From contig MU400578.1 in assembly GCA_022578965.1 (NCBI GenBank), positions 161,604 to 225,603 of the forward strand: a DNA stretch of 64,000 bases, given 5' to 3'. The DNA comes from Xylaria sp. FL1777 (lineage: Eukaryota > Ascomycota > Sordariomycetes > Xylariales > Xylariaceae). The notes below the pieces were generated by a model. The model saw nothing but the letters and a program-made list of their open reading frames with translations, did no database searches and had not been told where the DNA came from. The stretch's first letter is position 1. The number at the start of each line of letters is the position of its first letter. Of this stretch, positions 35,882 to 48,349 are shown one piece after another. The position numbers and the translations under genes are program-made.

Positions 35882-38722
35882 ATGGCAGATTGGTGGACTC
35901 CTTTCATCGTGGAACCTTACGGATAGTATATCCTCGGCTGTCCGAAATCCCCACGTCTAAATCAGTGCAAAGAGATCAGATGTCTCTACACCACCGCGAC
36001 GCTTTCGGGCGCGTCACATACGTTGACGAAGCGCAGGCAGCTCGTGAACATTACCTTCGACCTAACGATGGAAGGCTATGGCCTTTACAGGTGCAAGGAA
36101 CAGACAATACGAAGGGTTATGGCCAAAAGAGCTGGGATCGGATCGGCCGCCCGCGGTCGCGGATATCTAACATTCTGAAACTCGCCTATTGGACTTATTC
36201 TTCTGTTCTCGTAGAAGGTAGCGAAGAGCGTCGCTATACTGCTAGCACAATCTTTCCACTCGCTCTGAAGTGGATCCCATCTTGCCTTATACTTGTTATC
36301 CTCGTGAGTTCGTGAATCCGCTCAGAGCGCGCATGCCTGTGCCGCTAACACTTCACAGCTCTTGGTGCCCCAAAACCTCGAGGGCGTCTTCAAAAATGGG
36401 GGATACTACGACCCTGTCCAATATCGAGATTGGCGTTATCCCAAAGTCTCTAGAAATCGTAAGGAAGGCGAGCTGGATGGGCCCATCAATTACGGAGAAA
36501 TCGGCGAGAATGATCCTCTCTTAGAAGGGGGTATCGAAATGGGAGCCATCGCTCCCCCAATCTCTACAGAGGACGAAGAAATGGATGAAGACTTCGATGA
36601 TCTGCCAGCGCGACACTTCCGACCACGGTATCTCTGTTTCCTCCGGGACGGGCCCCGTGGTCCAGATACAGAATATGAGACGTGGAATGTGACGGACTGG
36701 ATCAAGGAGCACGCAGATTATTCTAGTACCGACTTCGTGTTCATTTCGTACACAAGGAAGCAATTCCTGATCAATGCCGCGCAGAAGTGGAAGGACAAAC
36801 CCGAGCCAGACGAGGCCACGAAAGCCAAATACCGCCAGCAGTCGGATGCTGATCGCACCATGGTGCTCTCGTACGGCATGGAAGCGGCACGGGCGGCCAA
36901 GAAACGGGCGTTCTGGCTCGATTTCGAATGCATACGGGATGCTGACAACGTGGCCCGAGCTACGGCACAGAGCGATGATGTATTTCGCATCTGCGACATT
37001 GTCCGCGCCGCGCACTCGTTAGTAATTCTCGTAGGAACCCCCCACGACGCTAGGGCGCCCGGGGAGCGGCAGGAGTATTCTTACGACCCGGTGTCCATGG
37101 ACCTATGGATGCAGGAATGGGGCACGCGGCTGTGGACGCTGCCGGAAATCCTCCTCTGCTCCCCAGAGCGACGCATCAAGCTCTATGTCGTCGGCGGGCC
37201 CAGCCCTCCAGAGGAGATCGCCAAGCGGAACATAGCCGCGCGGTCGGTTTGGCCCGACGCGAAGCTCGTGAGGCAGTTGGTGGATCACTATGAATCCTCG
37301 ATCCACCTCACGCCGCTCGAGCTCGTCAGCATCGCGCTTGAATGCTTCTCGTGGCGGCAGACGGACCAGTTCAACAACGGCGACATGTCGTATGCGCTCA
37401 TGGGGCTTCTGCGAAGGCGGCCGGCGGTGGTCAAGTCGGACAAAAGCTTCGAGGCCTTTGCCCGGCTCTCCCTAGCCAACGATAGCGACAAGCTCCTCGA
37501 ACGGCTGATTTGCATGCAGCCGACACGTCGCGATGCACCCTGGCATAAGATTCGCGACGCCTGGGGCGCCAGACTCTGGGACATCGAGTCACGGTGTCAG
37601 GTCGCGGGCATCGTCGACGACCAGACGGTTACGCTGGACGGCGCTTATGGTGCCACAATTCAATGGGATACCATAGAGCAGATGGCTTTTCTTAAGCGGC
37701 AAACCGTCAGCCGCCAGATAGGCAAGATTCTACTGCGCGGTTCGCCGGCCTATTTAATCGGCGCACTCTCTCTGACCATAGTAGGTGGCATCCTCGCAGG
37801 GGGAGGTGATGAATCAGACTCTTTTGGCTTGTTCGGCTCATTCTCCGGGGCCCCATCGGGAGCGCAACTGGCCGTCCTCATCCCAGGCCTCATATTTCTC
37901 GTTCCCTCGGCCATCATCACGCTCTTGATTCCCGTTATGCTTCTGAACATTTACCACGGCAAATTCTGGTCAACTCAGGCACACTTCTTAGGGCTGCAGG
38001 GGATTCCAGACGATATCGGCGAGATTGAGCGGCTCCTCTTCGGCTACAATCACGGTCGACTCAAGTGGAGCATCGCCGCGAGTACGTTGTCGCGCAACGG
38101 GCGATCTGAGAACGGGGAGCGTGTCGGGCTCCCGCCATTAAATGTAGACCGCCCCGACCACAGCGCCAAGGACAGTGCGGGAGAGACGAGATACGAGGAG
38201 GAGACAGTCTTCACTCTTATCGACACTTATGCTATGACGGCGACCGCGTTCCGCGCTACGAGGCCCCCGACTGCAGTCATCGTGTGTGGTCATGAAGGTG
38301 GCATGCAGCGCGCAATTTTGTGTTCTTACGACTGGCGCCAGGCAGTATTCATTCGCGAGGCTGTCATCCGCGTCAAGACGTTGGTGCTGGACCGCATGTT
38401 CCGAATCGACAGGTTTCGCTTCGCGCTCGGTCGAAGAGCGGATGACACCAGCAGGCGTAATATCGTCCCTACTGCCTCTGATGCCGATAGTCTTGGCAAA
38501 GTAGTTCAACACGACGAATCGCAGGCCCTCTGGAAGGTCGACCGTGCTCTTCCGCCTGTTCACCAATGGTGGACGCCGGCTGATGTAAATTATCAACAGG
38601 CAGAAGGGCGTTTTGTTGCTCACGTCAATGGTGGCCATTCCCAAGCCTCTGTATTCTCGGATCAGAGTCAGGGAAGCATACAAAACTACTATACCTCGGA
38701 CTCTCGTTACGTTGCCATGTAA
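35882..38722 (+). CDS. HET-like domain protein with membrane segments (frameshifted start)
   Basis: Two main exons, up to 36303 and 36359-38722 (55-bp intron, GTGAGT...CACAG). The HET-like core appears in order: FVFISYTRKQF, FWLDFECIRD (compare WIDALCINQ in classical HET), FRICDIVRAAHSLVILVG and WGTRLWTLPEILLCS. Two strongly hydrophobic segments follow (about 37745-37800 and 37867-37950). Proteins with this layout often start MADWW..FIVEPYG, and that start is present at 35882 (MADWWTPFIVEPYG). However, it runs into TAG at 35924-35926, while the rest continues in the next frame (LRIVYPRLSEIP). One base appears to be missing near 35920. Without it, translation would need the ATG at about 35980 (MSLHHRDAFG). 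HET domains act in allorecognition and cell death; that role here is an inference. Confidence 0.7.
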
Positions 38723-39784
38723 CAACTCACCATAGCCCGTTGCGATGCTCAAGCTTATGGCTACGCCGAGTATTGTCAGAATGACGCTGAACACACGATG
38801 CTGTTTTAGGTCTACTCAAGTCTCATAATTCTTGGAACATGGTATTTAATGGCGTGGTGCTCTTACATGTGAGTAGCTAGCCAGGGGATCGGAACTAGGT
38901 AAATACACGATGGGATATCAATAACTCGGAGCGAGGTCCTTGTTTTAAAATTTTCTGTCTGATTACTTCCTTGCGCAGTAACAACTTTTCTGTACTTTAG
39001 TTCTCTATCTCTGGGGAGATCCTAGCACTCACATTTACCTAGGTACATCTCAGTTTATTGTATTGTATTTCTGTATATGATACAAGCGACTATAGACTTA
39101 AAAATCAAACACATTTAATATATTAGATCGATCTACCTTAATAATACTATTTTCCCTAATGTGATGGGCAGTGGCAGTCGACTGTTATGGGGCCGAACAA
39201 GAGCTTAGTATGCCGTGAGCTATCTTCAAAATTTGAGCGAGCTCATGAGTGTGTCTAAGAGAGCGAACGACTGCCGTGAATCTATCTATGCCTAAAATAA
39301 TAGAAAGCTATGTCTGTGGAGGTGAAGTAAAAACTGAACAACCGTAATCCACCATTTGGTCACTATTGCCCCCGACCAACAACCCTTCGAATCCAAGTCA
39401 TACTCTATTGTCAAGAAGAAACTTGAAGAAGTTGCTGAGCAACGTAAAGCAGACAACCTCCAACTTTCGAACAATTTGAGGCTTTGCGCATCTTCGGAAG
39501 TTGTTAACCTTCCCGGCGATCGCATCAGACGATGTCAAAGTCCCCCGAGTACTAGGTGGTATCGCGACCATCACAACGACGAAGACTAGGTCATTACCGT
39601 GTGTGTTCCATTGGTTGGTTACTGTAGAAAGTATTCAAAATAATCTGGCTTTTAAAGTTGGCCAACTAACTCCTAGCTCACACATTTTCATAATGAGCCA
39701 ATCTAAGATAGCATCTAGTTTATAACCTCGACCGATCAGTACCTCGCCATGTAGCCTCCCGGTCTATCTCGTCGTCCTTCACTA
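38723..39784. other. Convergent intergenic region
   Basis: About 1.06 kb between convergent HET-like and MFS genes. AT-rich, no gene or repeat supported. Confidence 0.5.
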
Positions 39785-41824
39785 TCATACAATGTTATTC
39801 TCACTCCCCTGGGAGGACTGTGCCTCAGTGTGAGCGCCTTTCTCAATATCCTTGACAGACTTCCATTCCATACATAATGCTGCTAAAAGTCCCATTATGG
39901 CTACAACTACACAGGCCCAGAAAGTTCTTGTGACCGCCCAGTTATAGGCACTGAGGACTTCGTCTTTTTGTGATGGGGTTATAATTTTCAACAGGTCCGT
40001 GGCCCCAGAGGAAATGATACGATCAACATCTATCCCGGGAATAGCTGACAAGCTATCCCGAAGGAGATTTGTGAAAATGGTCTGGGAGATAGAGATGATC
40101 AGAGCGGCACCAATACTAATTGCGAAAGAGATAGCCGACAAGCCGGCAGGGATGTATTCCGCGGGAAGTGCAGTCTGAATCGCCGTCCAAGGTTGAGGAA
40201 ATGCAAGTCCAATACCGGTCCCAAATAAAACTTGCCATCCAATCAAGGAAGATATTCCTGTGATAGGGGTGAAAGTTGTAAGGAATCCGAATCCGATGGC
40301 CATCATGATCGAACCAAGGACCATAAGCGGCGTGTAGTATCCAAAGAAGGACACGATGAAACCAGAACTGATAGCGGCAACAGAGAGACCGACGATGGAC
40401 GGGAGAAGCATCGCTCCAGATTCGGCTGCCGACGCCCCTCGAATGGCTTGGAACCAGATAGGCAACTTTGAAAGACATGCGTTAATAAGCAAAATTAGTT
40501 ACCACCAGTTAGAGGAACAACTTGCGCCGACTCACAAAATAATCAACGACGTTGAAAGCCGCCGACGAACAGAAGGCGTACAGAAGGCATAGTCCCGCCG
40601 TTCTGTTGAATAAGACTGAGCTCGGTATGGTAGCACAGTCTTTCCGTAATACCTCTAATGTGATAAAGACACTAAAAGTTACAAGGGCGACGACCAAAAG
40701 AGCAATGATTCTGCCACTGCTCCAACTATAAGTAGTCCCACCCCACTCTAGAGCTAGCAAGAGGGAAACAATGCTTCCCGTGAATACGGAAAGAGAAAGA
40801 ACATTGAGCTGCTTGAGTTTAGAAGCTACTGAACCTTTAGGAATTTTCTGATTTCTCGAATCTTTGAACAGTACGACAAGGATAATGATCGTGAATCCGC
40901 CGACCGGCAGGTTAAGCCAGAAGCTATGTCGTCCCAAGTACATCAGAAGCTGGGCATCTTCGAGGCTGGGATTGGAGGTCATATACTCACCACCATCTCC
41001 AAGAGACATATGTCGTTAGAGCGCCACCGATCACAGGAGCTACGATCATGGCAATACACTCAAGACCACCCACCGTGCTGTTGCATATTGGCCTCCAACG
41101 AGGGGGGACGGAATGGGTTATTGCGCTATACAACTTCGCAGTCAGAGTACAAGATGCTCAATTGGATCAAGAAGGGGTCAAACCGGACTCACATGAAGAC
41201 GCCGATTAGAATTCCAGCAGAGCCGGAACCGGCTATAGCCCTCCCAACGATAAAGGCTGGTGAGCTAGTCGCCGTAGCACATACGACTGAACCAACCTCA
41301 AGGATTACTACCGCCGTGATCAAAACCCATTTCACACGCCATTGCTCGTATATCTTGCTGAAAAGGAACTGGCTTGAGCAGGTCGAGAGCCGGTCTGATA
41401 TACATCGAAGTCAGCCGAGGGGTTAGAGACAACGGTACTGCAGCTCGGTGGCTCATAGTGACTTACACGCTGAACCATACCAGCCGAAATCTGTAAGCGA
41501 ATGGAATTCGTTTGTGATGGTGGGAGTCGCCGTGCCTACAATAGTGTTGTCCTAAAGAATGAGCATTAGAAAAAGGGATTTCTCATGAATAATGACTAGG
41601 TTACTTGCGAGACCTAGAATGAAAATAGCGAGTGCCATTGCAGTGAAAACGGGTACCAGTTCCCATGGTTGGAGGTAGCCCAGGTCATCATCTGCGTTTC
41701 CTTGGGGCGTTGTCGGATCGGTTGCGGTATCAGGTCCTATCAAGGGAGTCGTTTCTTCACTATATCGTGGGGAAGATGAATGGCCCCCATTGCTTGAATT
41801 GATTGTTGGTGATGCATCCATCAT
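39785..41824 (-). CDS. MFS multidrug-type transporter (DHA2/14-TM-like)
   Basis: Proton-driven efflux carrier in the plasma or vacuolar membrane. Six exons: 41824-41609, 41551-41467, 41394-41193, 41125-40991, 40923-40536 and 40465-39785, giving 568 aa. The cytosolic N-terminus (about 50 aa, Ser/Thr/Pro) precedes TM1. Family motifs are [13 protein letters not shown] (motif D1-like), [31 protein letters not shown] and the drug-transporter block [15 protein letters not shown], which is split by an intron at WC/F. The first intron (41608-41552) must use a GC donor (GCAAGT): only that splice gives an uninterrupted DNTIV join, and the nearby GTAACC gives the wrong frame. The substrate is unknown. 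The neighbouring FAD oxidase and monooxygenase could share a detoxification role, but this is weak. Confidence 0.9.
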
Positions 41825-43928
41825 GCGTGGGGGAGTTTCGTGATGGAACAGTTCGAGATCTCAAGAAAATCCGGACGGTTTGTTGAAGCAACATTGCTGT
41901 GTAAGTGCTGGCAGAGCAGTGGATAAACCACCGTTTGGGTTGCTAGCCAATGCATACCCTGTACACTAGGCTGCACTTTTCATCCCAAGTTGGTAATTGT
42001 AGTGCATTGAGAAGCGGATTCGACCCCACAGATATATCCGTCTTCTCCGGATTATTGTAGGATTCCTTCGAAGTCGAAATCGCAACAGGGCTACCAACCA
42101 AATCACAGTTTGCTCTAAAAGGTCACATCAACTCCCGTGTGATTGGTGAGAGGAAAATTTACTATAAAAATATAAGCTTACATCCCTATTTGCTCTTTAA
42201 TAATTTGTTTCGAAAAATGTTCTCCAAGACATAAAAATCCGGCGAGTTTAATCCCGGTTAATGTGACGAGGGTTAGGTATCCAATTGATCGGGATCAGGA
42301 CTATTTCGCCATTGGCTCACTAATAGGTATGCTAATTTAGTACGTGTCTACATGTACACTATAAGAGAGGAGGGCCAATCATTAATCAGAGTAACCTTCT
42401 GCGAAGCGCTATCGGACATTCTCTACAGTATTACCATTTTGAAGGTTGAACACCCAGTACCTGCAAGCTGCGGAGCTCGCTTAAGCTCCAAGATCCAGGA
42501 TCCTAGCGAATCGACCCGAAGAGGAAGGTATGTTAGTTCGCAGGCTAAATTAGACCCGTTTGTTGCCGCACTTAGCGTGATAACCCATTTTCTTTTGCCA
42601 ATAGCTAACGAGCGGTCGTTAATCCCCTTGGGTCCATGTTAAGATAAAAGCTTGCAACAACGATTCAGGTTAATGATCTTTGCCCATTTTACTAGGCTCA
42701 CCGTAATGTTTTCCCTAAAGAACTCTAAGTGTCTGGTGGTGTGGTGAATACCGGTTTGGCGAATATTCGACAAAATTTCCACGAGGGAATGGTTAAATAC
42801 GTATATTAGTCGACGCAGCTAACGCTAACCTACGTTAGGTTAGCTATTATTATGTAAGAAAGTCTAACCGAGCTTTATATTCAACCTTTTGTCCTCAAAA
42901 ATACTGTAGAAAATAGGGAAAAAATCAATTGCAATTGATTGTAAGTGATTGAGAATTGATTTAAAAGTATTTTTGATTTGGATGTAATTTCAAAATGTTT
43001 ATCTTGTATTATTGGGGCCGATTGTTTCCAAGCTAAGAAATGTGCTCTGTTCAAGTCCATGTAAGAGAAAGGTTTCAGCTTTATCGTAAGTCCTAAGCGT
43101 AAAAACGAACTTTTTTAGATCTTAGAAAAACTCAACTCTTCGAGGTCTAAATTCACTATTACTAAGATTTATTAAAACAGAGCAAAGGATAAAACTCGAA
43201 TCAGGAACTAACAAGTTATCTCAGTTTCAAAGCTAACAAGCGTACGTTTCCTCTGTATACAGCTCTACGTTTTAGAGAACAGGTATTCGATTAAGGTCAA
43301 TTTTCAAACCCACTTGCTCTTTGACGAGTCTATCATGAACGCCAAATTTCCTTGTGCATAGCTATGTCAGCATTTTTGGGGGTTGCAAGATTAATTTGTT
43401 CATTTGAGTACAGACTGGAGTAGCTGACAGCACCATGCATAGGGTAGTATCAAGAGGTAATATTCACACAGGATATGGCACCATCTTACCCCTCTCCAAC
43501 AAACCGTCTACCCTATAGCTGGCTCTACGTCCTGCAGGCAGACGTGGCGCGAACGTTAATGGTTAATCATGAGATGCTTAAAAATACGGAAATATGAAGA
43601 AGAGAACTAATAAGGGAGCCAAGCCTCGCTTCAGAAGGTAGCTGAAGAACAAAATACTCCCATAATTCCTGAATCTAATCATATATCTTGGTCTAACCCA
43701 CTGCTACCTCCATACCTCAGAGATGAGTGATCATAGTTGTCTTAGTAATCGCATGCCAAGGTTATCACACTCTCCATCTCCATCTCCCCATCGTATCCGT
43801 ACTGCTTCTCTACTTGCTCTTCTTATTCTCGCTCTTCATGATAGGTGCATACAAGGTCTCGATAAGCTATAATAGGAGTTGTTAGCAAAACTACTTATTG
43901 ATCGTGGGAAAAAGAGCAGAGGTCATGC
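41825..43928. other. Intergenic, AT-rich
   Basis: 2.1 kb without a recognisable gene. Contains a perfect 9-bp inverted repeat around 42826-42846 (gctaaccta, 3-bp loop, taggttagc). The rest is ordinary AT-rich spacer DNA. Confidence 0.5.
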
Positions 43929-45136
43929 TTACCCACTCGTCCATTTTCCAATCAGTTTCCAGTTTTGAAGTCGCGACGTCCAATTTTTCTGTAACCGCTC
44001 AGCATATGTCTCACTATCATGATAAAACTTGTGCACCGCCACCATACCTGAAGCAACAAATACCACATCTGCAATCCTCGATTCTTCCTTGATTTCTTGC
44101 AGGAATTTTGTCGCCGAGTTGGCCGTGCCGACTTGGCCAACCATGAACTTGACACCTAAGGAACAACGAGTTTAGTAACTATCCGCGAAGGGACTCAACA
44201 AAGGAGTGAAAATGTGATATTAGAGCCTACTTTCACGAGGGAGTCCGGCATCTTCAAGCTTTTTGCCGCACTCAGCGATGGCGTCAACGAAAGTCGACTT
44301 TGGTTCCGGCTCCGGCATCCCATCAGTTATGACGGAAATGAGGAGTGGCCTCTTGAGATTATCCGGCAGCTTGTTGTAGACCAGCGGCTCGAGGACTTTG
44401 CTCCTCAGATTCGTGCCGATCGGAGTGTCGCCACCCCATCTCAGCGGCTTGATTACGTCGAGTAGGTCATCGAATTTGAGACTGTCGGAATTGGGTATGC
44501 TCTGGTTGATGTAACGCATGTAAACGCCTTCGCCCTCGGGTAGAATCCGAGTGGTGACTCGGGCGATTCTATTGATGAGCTTGTTTTGGGAGTCCCAGCG
44601 ACCTTCGCGCTTCATTGAGGAACTGTCGTCTACATTGGCATTGTCAACACTAAACGTACAGCAACTCCCAAGCCCTTCCACTCATCCTCAATTGGTATAA
44701 TTCTACTTACCACAGTACAGCACTTGTTGATGCATCGTGACCTGGGCTGTTTTGGGGAAAAGCTCCTTGCGACAAATAGGCGTGTCTGGGTCATCAGCCA
44801 GGGCTGCAGCTTTCTCTGCCAACTCTGAGATAAATTCTGGATTGTTCGTGAAGAATCTCTCTGCGGGCGTATCTTGGATATACTTCGTGATGTTCGTCAC
44901 AAACTCGGCTTTGGTTTTTGGTTGGCCATCGGGGTTGACCTCCTGAGTATGGTTAATTTAGTCGTTTCAGTCAGTGGATCAGGCTTTTTGCGACTGACCT
45001 GGTTAGTTGCCTCAACAAACTCTGGATTCAATCCAAATATCTTCTGTACAACTCCATTCGCAGTCTTGTTGACCCAAGCTACCACGTACCCCGTGATACT
45101 GAGAATATAGTCAACGAAGAGGTTGAATCGATCCAT
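43929..45136 (-). CDS. von Willebrand factor A-domain protein
   Basis: Four exons: 45136-44999, 44942-44711, 44629-44231 and 44155-43929, giving 331 aa. The vWA metal-ion-dependent adhesion site is visible: DDSSSM (DxSxS, about 124-128), the Thr loop GGDTPIGTNL and ITDGMPEPE for the final Asp. The intron at 44710-44630 splits the first motif. The N-terminal 45 residues include a hydrophobic, aromatic segment (LFVDYILSITGYVVAWV) that could be an anchor. The C-terminus ends in IGKWTSG; a GTAAGC donor there could add a further short exon. Similar fungal vWA proteins are uncharacterised, and ligand binding is inferred from the MIDAS residues only. Confidence 0.82.
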
Positions 45137-46436
45137 CGTAATAAAGCTTAAATGCTCAGATAGTTAGTGACTTGAGAGTGATCATATTCGAAACCGCCCT
45201 GCATTTATAACAGTTGTTGTGATGTTAACTTAGGCTTTTCCTACTTCAAAATTTTAGAGGGCGGCTATGGTATTGGGAATTGGAGCTTCAAAAACATCGT
45301 GCGGCGAGGCTTGACAAGACCTGACGAGACATCCTGGGAGGCCGTACTGGTAAGGCGGACCGTGGGAGACAGGGAACTATTGGTCTACGATAGTCACATG
45401 GGCCTCAGCTCCTGCAATAGACAGAACCCAAGAGAAAGAGGGGTACAGATTGGAGCCCAAGGCTCGCGGACAAATTAGGGGGCGAAGGGTGGTGGTAGCC
45501 TCGACCGAAAGGGGGAAATGAAACAAACCGTGACCCCCTACAGACATTAAGAGAATTAGTGTCTGAACACGAACCGCGGTTCGTACTTGAAGTAGGCCAA
45601 TGAATAAGATGCCGATGACACTGTCGGTTGACAGACTTCAATGTGAGCATCGAACGTGCGTCTATCCAATACCGGAAGGACACGGAGATCAATATTGGTA
45701 TGATCACTCGGAAATTCATGCCCCATTAGTCCTACACGTTACTTTTCAGCTGAGAACATAAATGCTACAGATGCCGACGATTCCGGCGGACAGTAGACGC
45801 TAGTAGGGATTTAGTTTGAAATATTCACCACACTTCACATGCCATCCTATGGTAAGGGAGTTGTCGCTTTGTGAAATAAGGAAACTAGCTCTCTCTTACC
45901 CCTTTCTTACTTCTCGATACCATGTATCAAAAACCGTTCTAGAAAAGTGGAAATGGGGGATTAGTGAGCGTGATATATAGTATAAGGCTCATGAGTAATC
46001 ACTGAAGTAGTTTTGGTCGTAGTTTGGTGCTGCGCGGGGAATAGATGAGGCTGGGCAAGTGTGGGGGGTTTGTTCTATGCTCCCCGGACCCCAGACGAAA
46101 ACACGATTATATAATACTTTTTATGTAGATCTTTCTTAAAATACTCCGTACCTACCACTCGGTTAAAGGTGCCAAGTAAGGCTTGGCAACGGTTGCTAGC
46201 ACCTGCAGTAGTTATTACCGGCAGATATGGGTTCGGGGTGCCTCGCTCTGTCAAGTTAATTTCGCCAACAAGAAAGGATCCGCACCCCCACGCCAGCTGA
46301 AAGATAAGAAAGTGATGCTGTTCGCAACGACGGGCCAGAATAAGTTCACTCGTATTTGTGTCTTACCGAGCTTGTTCCTCACCTAAATATTTTGCTTACT
46401 TTCAATGCTCCAACCCCTTGGCTGTACATCAGATCC
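45137..46436. other. Divergent intergenic region
   Basis: 1.3 kb between the divergent vWA and FAD-oxidase starts, containing both promoters. No gene supported; frames at 45405-45719 and 46183-46386 lack motifs. Confidence 0.5.
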
Positions 46437-48092
46437 ATGGATACCGCAATCAAGATCTTTGAGTCCGAGAAAATCCCCATCGTCAAATTGGATGACGATG
46501 ATTATAGGGCGTACGAGAAGGCTGTTGTCACGTCAAACTTACTTTTCCGCTTCACAAGGCCTCCTTTTGTGGTTCAGCCAGAAAGTGTTGCTCACGTACA
46601 GTCCATTGTCCGGCAAGCTAAAGCACAGAAGCTTTTACTTACGATAAGATGTGGAGGTCACTCTTACGCTGGATTTTCCACCGCCCTCGAAAAGAACAAC
46701 GTCTTGATAGACCTTAGAAAGATGAACAAGGTCAGACTTGATGTCCAAGCAGATATCGTCACTATGGATGCGGGCTGCCAATGGGGTGAGGTGTATAGAA
46801 CTCTAATCAACGGAGACCATAACGGACTCGTCATAAATGGCGGTCGTTGCCCTTATGTAGGAGTTGGCGGGTTTATCCTCGGTTCTGGTCTAGGTCCGTT
46901 TACTCGCTCGTTCGGAATGGGAAGCGATACTCTTTTGGAGGCAACTCTTGTAACTGCTAGCGGGCAAATTGTGAATGTTAAGCGCAGCGATAAGCGAAAC
47001 TCTGACAAAGGCAGGCTATTCTGGGCACTTCAGGGTGCGGGCCAGGCGAACTTCGGGGTTGTAACTCAAATGAAACTCAAGGTGCAGCATCTGAAAAGCA
47101 GGAATGGTTGGGTGGTCGGTGGAAGATTCGAATGGAACCCAGGACAAGAGAAGATGGATCAGTTGCTACCCACGATGAACGAGTTCTACAGAGTAGACTG
47201 GCCTACGGAGATAACTATCGATAGCACGTGGTTATGCGATCTCCGACGGAGCACAGGTGATGCAGTGCGGTTCATTGTGTATTACGACGGGAGCAAAGAA
47301 GACTACGACAAGCTCATAGACAAGCACATCAAGAATGCGGATGTAAAGAAGCAGCTTAAGAAGAGGGCTTTGCCAGAACCCTCAACGCGGTTCCTTTACG
47401 AGACGCTCGAGGCGCAATGGTTCGATGAGAGCGAGAAGTTCTTGGCGGAAAAGAAGACGTACCGGATTTTTGCTGCTTTCGTATTCAGCAGGGAACAAAT
47501 CGACAGGAACGTTGAGCAAATCACCAAGATTCTCCAGGACGAGATGAAGGCGTTTCGGAAGTTGTATCTGGGGGAAGCCGTTGATCTAGAGATTGTCTGG
47601 ATTCATACAGGGGGCCAAGCATCGAAGCCAAAGCCCACAGATACGGCTTACTTCTGGCGCGAGGCGCTCTATCACACATACGTTGAGGTTTTGTGGCAAG
47701 ACAAATGGATGGAGTTGAACATGAGAGGGTTCATGGGCAAGTTGAAGAAAAAGCTACGACCTTTCTCTTTAGGCCAGGCTGCCGCATTCATGAATTTTCC
47801 GGACAGGGATTTAGTCAGAGGAGGCTACGAGAAGGCCTATTTTGGAGAGAACCGCCGTGAGTTGCGGGAAGTCAAGGAGATCTGGGATAAGGACAACCTC
47901 TTCAAGTGGCCGCAGGGCATTCAGCTCCCAAAAGGCGCAGTTGACAACGAGTCGGCGGACGTGGATCCCGAGGACGACGAAGACTTGACTGATCAGATCG
48001 CGCTGGATTTGTGGGACAAGAAGAACTGGCAGCATAACGTGGTTAGGAACATTGATGCAGTTGGAAAGAAGCTTGCGGAACTGGGTTTCTGA
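46437..48092 (+). CDS. FAD-linked oxidase, BBE/6-hydroxynicotine-oxidase type
   Basis: Single exon, 551 aa. The PCMH-type FAD-binding domain carries CGGHSYAG, with His75 as the expected covalent flavin attachment site, and GGRCPYVGVGG, with Cys138 in the position of the second covalent link of bicovalent enzymes. FALQGAG-like and FGVVTQMKLKV blocks follow. The C-terminal berberine-bridge element reads DKDNLFKWPQGIQLP, extended by an acidic tail of about 50 residues. I start at the ATG at 46437 because it begins near the family's N-terminus. An upstream in-frame ATG (46356) adds 27 residues (MCLTELVPHLNILLTF) with little homology. No clear secretion signal is seen, so it may be cytosolic. The substrate is not deducible. 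Confidence 0.92.
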   Translation: MDTAIKIFESEKIPIVKLDDDDYRAYEKAVVTSNLLFRFTRPPFVVQPESVAHVQSIVRQAKAQKLLLTIRCGGHSYAGFSTALEKNNVLIDLRKMNKVRLDVQADIVTMDAGCQWGEVYRTLINGDHNGLVINGGRCPYVGVGGFILGSGLGPFTRSFGMGSDTLLEATLVTASGQIVNVKRSDKRNSDKGRLFWALQGAGQANFGVVTQMKLKVQHLKSRNGWVVGGRFEWNPGQEKMDQLLPTMNEFYRVDWPTEITIDSTWLCDLRRSTGDAVRFIVYYDGSKEDYDKLIDKHIKNADVKKQLKKRALPEPSTRFLYETLEAQWFDESEKFLAEKKTYRIFAAFVFSREQIDRNVEQITKILQDEMKAFRKLYLGEAVDLEIVWIHTGGQASKPKPTDTAYFWREALYHTYVEVLWQDKWMELNMRGFMGKLKKKLRPFSLGQAAAFMNFPDRDLVRGGYEKAYFGENRRELREVKEIWDKDNLFKWPQGIQLPKGAVDNESADVDPEDDEDLTDQIALDLWDKKNWQHNVVRNIDAVGKKLAELGF

Positions 48093-48349
48093 GGCGGTTC
48101 GCTTTCATCTGAGGGTTTGGTGTAGCTCAATTGCTCCTTCTTGATTCAAAGTACCGGTAATATGCTAAGTCAAATCTACCCCGGAATAAGGTTAATGTGA
48201 CCCGCGCCTCCCTAGTATTGCGCGAAGTTTAACCGTATGTGGCCGCGATATGCCGAATCTAAGCGCCTTTATGGAGGGGTCAAAAAATTAGACCAAGAAT
48301 TTAAACTTAAGGCAGGTCTTGTACGTACTTGGATTTTTTCAGCACATGT

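Noticed and set aside
36521..37015. 164-codon minus frame
   Set aside because: Antisense to the HET-like exon.
42826..42846. 9-bp inverted repeat as terminator or operator
   Set aside because: A perfect but short hairpin in AT-rich eukaryotic intergenic DNA; expected by chance often enough and without gene context.
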